NCBI GenBank assembly: GCA_902796705.1
Contig: CADBQF010000312.1
Coordinates: 1-9,360, forward strand
DNA from: Ruminococcus flavefaciens
GTDB taxonomy: Bacteria > Bacillota > Clostridia > Oscillospirales > Ruminococcaceae
Direction: 5' to 3'
DNA: 9,360 nt
The first letter of the stretch is position 1. Each line of letters begins with the position of its first letter. The notes under the pieces are model-generated. The model made no database searches. It saw only the letters and a list, made by a program, of their open reading frames with translations, and was not told where the DNA came from. Below, one piece after another: positions 7,186-9,360 of this stretch. The translations under genes and the position numbers were made by a program.

Positions 7186-7202
7186 GTTTCACCAATAGAA
7201 AC
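7186..7202. promoter_or_regulatory. GTTTC-N7-GAAAC operator candidate, site 2
   Basis: GTTTC (7186-7190) and GAAAC (7198-7202) have the same 7-bp spacing as sites 1 and 3. It begins at about the +1 of the lipoprotein transcript, and its right arm is also part of the larger palindrome at 7194-7224. A protein bound here would block transcription. Confidence 0.75.
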
Positions 7203-7224
7203 TATATTTATTATAGTTTCTATT
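7194..7224. repeat. 13-bp-arm palindrome over the lipoprotein -10 box
   Basis: AATAGAAACTATA (7194-7206) and TATAGTTTCTATT (7212-7224) are perfect inverted copies with a 5-bp centre (TTTAT). The centre overlaps the minus-strand TATAAT at 7215-7210. Arms carry GAAAC and GTTTC in the order opposite to the other sites, 13 bp apart. This is a strong candidate for the main operator of the divergent XRE regulator. Confidence 0.8.
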
Positions 7225-7238
7225 TTGGAAATTGTCAA
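7210..7238 (-). promoter_or_regulatory. Consensus promoter of the lipoprotein operon
   Basis: On the minus strand TTGACA (7238-7233) and TATAAT (7215-7210) are perfect boxes with a 17-bp spacer; the start would be about 7203. The full consensus plus overlapping palindromes indicates a strong promoter held down by a repressor. Confidence 0.92.
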
Positions 7239-7256
7239 TATAATTTCACGAAAATC

Positions 7257-7273
7257 GTTTCAATTTTTGAAAC
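7257..7273. promoter_or_regulatory. GTTTC-N7-GAAAC operator candidate, site 3
   Basis: GTTTC (7257-7261) and GAAAC (7269-7273) with a 7-bp AT-rich spacer lie between the two divergent promoters, just upstream of the XRE gene's -35 region. A partial copy, TTTCACGAAA (7244-7253), lies next to it. Binding here could autoregulate the XRE gene. Confidence 0.72.
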
Positions 7274-7277
7274 TTTG

Positions 7278-7306
7278 TTACAAATGCCCATAAAAGGAAT
7301 TATAAT
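7278..7306 (+). promoter_or_regulatory. Promoter of the XRE regulator gene
   Basis: TATAAT (7301-7306) is a perfect -10 box; 17 bp upstream is the poor -35 TTACAA (7278-7283). A weak -35 fits low-level regulator expression. The inferred start is about 7313, 24 nt before the start codon. Confidence 0.65.
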
Positions 7307-7336
7307 ATATTCAAACTTACTAACCGGAGGTAATGT

Positions 7337-7627
7337 ATGAAACGTTTAAAGGATCTTCGTGAGGATAACGACCTCACCCAGTCTCAGCTCGCACAGATCA
7401 TAATGCAGTCAAAATCCACTATCAGCAAATACGAGAACGGACAGATCGAACCCAATATCCAGACTATCATTGCCCTCGCAAAATATTTCAACGTGACCAC
7501 AGACTATCTGCTTGGCATCTCAGACATAAAGAACTCATACATCTGCCCGATGCCCGGCATCGACAAAGCCATTGAACAGGCTGAGGAACTATGCAGCACC
7601 CTGCAAAGCCTGAAAAACGAGAAATGA
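7337..7627 (+). CDS. XRE-family (Cro/cI-type) HTH transcriptional regulator
   Basis: This is a 96-residue protein whose N-terminal 60 residues form one HTH_3 domain: LKDLREDNDLTQSQLAQ, then the recognition helix region SKSTISKYENGQIEPN, and IIALAKYFNVTTDYLLG as the last helices. The remaining 36 residues (ISDIKNSYICPMPG and a helical tail AIEQAEELCSTLQSLK) may serve dimerisation; no ligand or protease domain is present. GGAGG lies 6 nt before the ATG at 7337. It is divergent from the two lipoprotein genes, and dyad sites suited to a dimeric HTH protein occupy the shared control region, so it is probably their repressor and may regulate itself. Which signal it responds to is not visible. Confidence 0.95.
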   Translation: MKRLKDLREDNDLTQSQLAQIIMQSKSTISKYENGQIEPNIQTIIALAKYFNVTTDYLLGISDIKNSYICPMPGIDKAIEQAEELCSTLQSLKNEK

Positions 7628-7637
7628 TGCACCGCTT

Positions 7638-7679
7638 CCCCAACTTAGAGCAAAGTTTTGGCGTAAACCGGGGTTTTTT
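7638..7679 (+). terminator. Possible terminator after the XRE gene
   Basis: CCAACTT and AAGTTTTGG (about 7640-7646 and 7653-7661) can pair with a 2-nt bulge, and CCCC (7638-7641) can alternatively pair with GGGG (7670-7673) directly before TTTTTT (7674-7679). Neither fold is a clean stem, but the T6 run 50 nt after the stop codon supports termination here. Confidence 0.4.
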
Positions 7680-7709
7680 AGTAAAAAGCAACATATTTGA
7701 CTGTAGTTA

Positions 7710-7738
7710 TTGACAATCACGTAATTTAGCTATATAAT
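7710..7738 (+). promoter_or_regulatory. Consensus promoter of the TPR/NPCBM lipoprotein gene
   Basis: TTGACA (7710-7715) and TATAAT (7733-7738) are perfect boxes with a 17-bp spacer. The inferred start is about 7745, giving a 65-nt leader with a small hairpin (AGCGA 7748-7752 with TCGCT 7772-7776, and CAG/CTG inside). No GTTTC-N7-GAAAC site is present here. Confidence 0.92.
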
Positions 7739-7809
7739 AAAATATAAAGCGATATCAGCCGGGAAACTGTGTCGCTCAATATATCAATAAGGGATACGGA
7801 GGACCTAAA

Positions 7810-9249
7810 ATGAAAAATTACAAAAGAATTCTTGCTTCTGCGTGTGCTGTCCTTTGTCTTACGGCGTTCACAGCCTGTGCAAGCAAAAGCGAAAAACTGC
7901 TCGAACTCATCGACAGCGGTGACTATTCCGCTGCTGTAGATTACTACGATGAAAAGATCGATGACAGCAGCAAGGAAAGAGAACTTCGCAAAGAAGTAAA
8001 GCGTGGCATGAGAAAGCGTTACGACGACATTCTCGAAAAGTACAACAAGGGCGAGATCAGCGAAGACGCTATGGAATCTTTCTTCGAGCTTATGGACGAT
8101 CTCAAGATAGATGACGACGACGATGATTACGCTGAATTCCTCAGCAAATACAAAACATACAAGCAGTACAAGGACTACCTCGACCAGGCTGACAAGTACA
8201 TGAAGGAAGAGGACTACAGTGAGGCTGTCTACTACCTCAAAATGATCCCCGAAGAGAGCGGCTGCTACAAGGACGCTCAGAAGAAGCTCACAGAGGCTTC
8301 CGATAAGCTTGCTGAATCCAAGCTCGCATCTGTCGAGTCCTATATCGAAGACGGCGAATATACATACGCCCTCAGCACTCTTGACAGCTACAAGAGCGAA
8401 CTCAGTGAGAGCGATAAGTACAAGGAACTCAGAGAAAAGGCTGAAACAGGTCTTGTTGAAAAGGCTAAGAAAGAAATCGAAGAATACTTCGATTACGGCG
8501 ACTACTCATCAGCTTACGATCTTCTCTACTATGACTATGACTACTATGAGGTAGAAGGCATCACAAAGATGCTCGATACTCTTGAAGATGACTTCGTGGA
8601 TTATGCGATCAAAAAGGCAGAAGGTCTTGCCAAGGACGAGGAATACGAGGAAGCTGTTGAATACCTTGAGACTGCTTCTGAATCGATGTACGGAAACTCA
8701 ACACTCGACGAGGCTGCAAAGAAGTACAGAGCTTACCTTCCTACATTCATAACAGAACTCGAATACGATGATATCGAGGGAAGCGTTTACAGCAACGAGA
8801 GAAAAGACAACAAGAGCAATGAGTACGACTCTGCTTTCTGCATCGACGGCGGCGGCGAGAAGGAATGGTGGGCAGAATACTCCATCAGCGGAAACTATAA
8901 CATCTTCTCAGGAATCGTCGGCGTTCCGTACAGCCAGCGTTCAACAGGAGATACAAAGTATTTCGAGATATACGCTGACGGCAAGCTCATCTACAAGTCA
9001 CCTGAAATGAACAAGGATTCCGATCCTGTTGAATTCAAGCTCAATGTAACAGGTGTCAAGAAGCTCAGGATAGTTTACCCTGCAACTCCCGGAAACAACT
9101 CTGTTGCTACGATCTACGACGGCCTCTTCACAAAGGGCGAGACAAAGGGCGTTGAGTTCTCAAATGTTGACGGTGCTTCCGAGGAAACTACCGAGGCTGC
9201 TACAGAAGAAGCTGCTGAAACCACAACTACTACAACTACCACAGCATAA
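7810..9249 (+). CDS. Lipoprotein with TPR-like repeats and C-terminal NPCBM-like domain
   Basis: The 479-residue protein begins with a lipoprotein signal peptide (KNYKR, hydrophobic 7-22, FTAC with lipidation at C23). Residues 27-308 are helical, with at least five TPR-like units marked by Gly/Asp/Glu-(D/E)-Y-x-x-A: SGDYSAAVDYY (36), EEDYSEAVYYL (133), DGEYTYALSTL (181), YGDYSSAYDLL (229) and DEEYEEAVEYL (276). An acidic run D101-D106 and a Tyr/Asp-rich loop (239-247) are inserted. Residues about 315-440 look like an NPCBM/F5-8C-type beta-sandwich (CIDGGGEKEWWAEYSI, YFEIYADGKLIYKSPEM, FKLNVTGVKKLRIVY). The tail (455-479) is Thr/Glu/Ala-rich and ends in eight Thr and Ala. GGAGGA precedes the ATG by 7 nt. 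It probably acts on the outer face of the membrane, binding a glycan or protein; that is inference. Confidence 0.93.
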   Translation: MKNYKRILASACAVLCLTAFTACASKSEKLLELIDSGDYSAAVDYYDEKIDDSSKERELRKEVKRGMRKRYDDILEKYNKGEISEDAMESFFELMDDLKIDDDDDDYAEFLSKYKTYKQYKDYLDQADKYMKEEDYSEAVYYLKMIPEESGCYKDAQKKLTEASDKLAESKLASVESYIEDGEYTYALSTLDSYKSELSESDKYKELREKAETGLVEKAKKEIEEYFDYGDYSSAYDLLYYDYDYYEVEGITKMLDTLEDDFVDYAIKKAEGLAKDEEYEEAVEYLETASESMYGNSTLDEAAKKYRAYLPTFITELEYDDIEGSVYSNERKDNKSNEYDSAFCIDGGGEKEWWAEYSISGNYNIFSGIVGVPYSQRSTGDTKYFEIYADGKLIYKSPEMNKDSDPVEFKLNVTGVKKLRIVYPATPGNNSVATIYDGLFTKGETKGVEFSNVDGASEETTEAATEEAAETTTTTTTTA

Positions 9250-9298
9250 AAACAAGGCCGGATATACTCGCTGCTCATAAAGAAGTTTATACCTTTTA

Positions 9299-9337
9299 GT
9301 GGGGGAAAACCTTTCTGAGGAAAGGTTCTTCCCCCAC
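9299..9337. repeat. Long hairpin, probable dispersed intergenic repeat
   Basis: GTGGGGGAAAACCTTTC (9299-9315) pairs with 9320-9337 as a 17-bp stem with one bulged base and the loop TGAG. It lies 50 bp after the lipoprotein stop codon. No T run follows on either strand, so it is not a typical terminator. Hairpin plus the flank CACCCCCTTTCCAAAGACTT resembles a repeat I recall from Ruminococcaceae intergenic regions, but I could not confirm it. The element seems to run on past the window end. Confidence 0.6.
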
Positions 9338-9360
9338 ACCCCCTTTCCAAAGACTTTTAA

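Noticed and set aside
7160..7195. Start at 7195 for the first lipoprotein
   Set aside because: It would put 12 polar residues before the signal peptide and lies within the dyad at 7186-7202 without a ribosome binding site; 7159 fits better.
7041..7340. 99-residue plus-strand ORF overlapping the divergent intergenic region
   Set aside because: It covers the antisense of a signal-peptide region, two promoters and operators. Its composition reflects AT-rich control DNA, and no ribosome binding site is evident.
7638..7809. A riboswitch upstream of the TPR/NPCBM gene
   Set aside because: The transcript leader is only about 65 nt and holds one small hairpin; it lacks conserved riboswitch cores and a terminator.
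9230..9242. Triplet repeat ACT/ACA at the end of the lipoprotein gene as a microsatellite
   Set aside because: It encodes the Thr-rich tail in frame, and codons vary (ACA, ACT, ACC), so it is coding low complexity rather than a pure slipped repeat.

Overview
The window looks like chromosomal DNA of an anaerobic Bacillota of the Ruminococcus/Oscillospiraceae type. This is inferred from a T-box leader, sigma-A-like TTGACA-N17-TATAAT promoters, strong GGAGG ribosome binding sites, acidic and tyrosine-rich lipoproteins, an NPCBM-like domain and a hairpin element at the right edge that resembles one common in that group. No phage, transposon, CRISPR, rRNA or tRNA gene is visible.

Left part (about 1-5940, all on the minus strand): branched-chain amino acid biosynthesis. 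In transcription order it runs leuA (2-isopropylmalate synthase), then ilvB and ilvN (large and small acetohydroxy acid synthase subunits), then ilvC (ketol-acid reductoisomerase). IlvBN and IlvC carry out the first two steps shared by valine and isoleucine synthesis; LeuA draws 2-ketoisovalerate from that route towards leucine. leuA has a tRNA-responsive T-box leader with a leucine specifier candidate, an antiterminator and a 13-bp terminator. ilvB has its own strong promoter and a leader that encodes an Ile/Val-rich 37-residue peptide ending just before a GC-rich hairpin with a T7 tract. This looks like classical ribosome-mediated attenuation, so two different attenuation mechanisms sit on adjacent units of one pathway. 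ilvC may also have its own promoter, overlapped by an inverted repeat.

Middle part (about 5941-7627): two small secreted, probably lipid-anchored proteins of unknown function on the minus strand, divergent from a 96-residue XRE-family DNA-binding protein on the plus strand. Three copies of GTTTC-N7-GAAAC and one 13-bp-arm palindrome lie upstream of these genes, and the palindrome covers the -10 box of a consensus promoter for the lipoproteins. The XRE protein probably controls the lipoprotein genes and perhaps itself.

Right part (7628-9360): a consensus promoter drives a 479-residue lipoprotein with TPR-like helical repeats, a C-terminal NPCBM-like beta domain and a Thr/Glu/Ala-rich tail. 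The window ends in a long hairpin that resembles a dispersed intergenic repeat.
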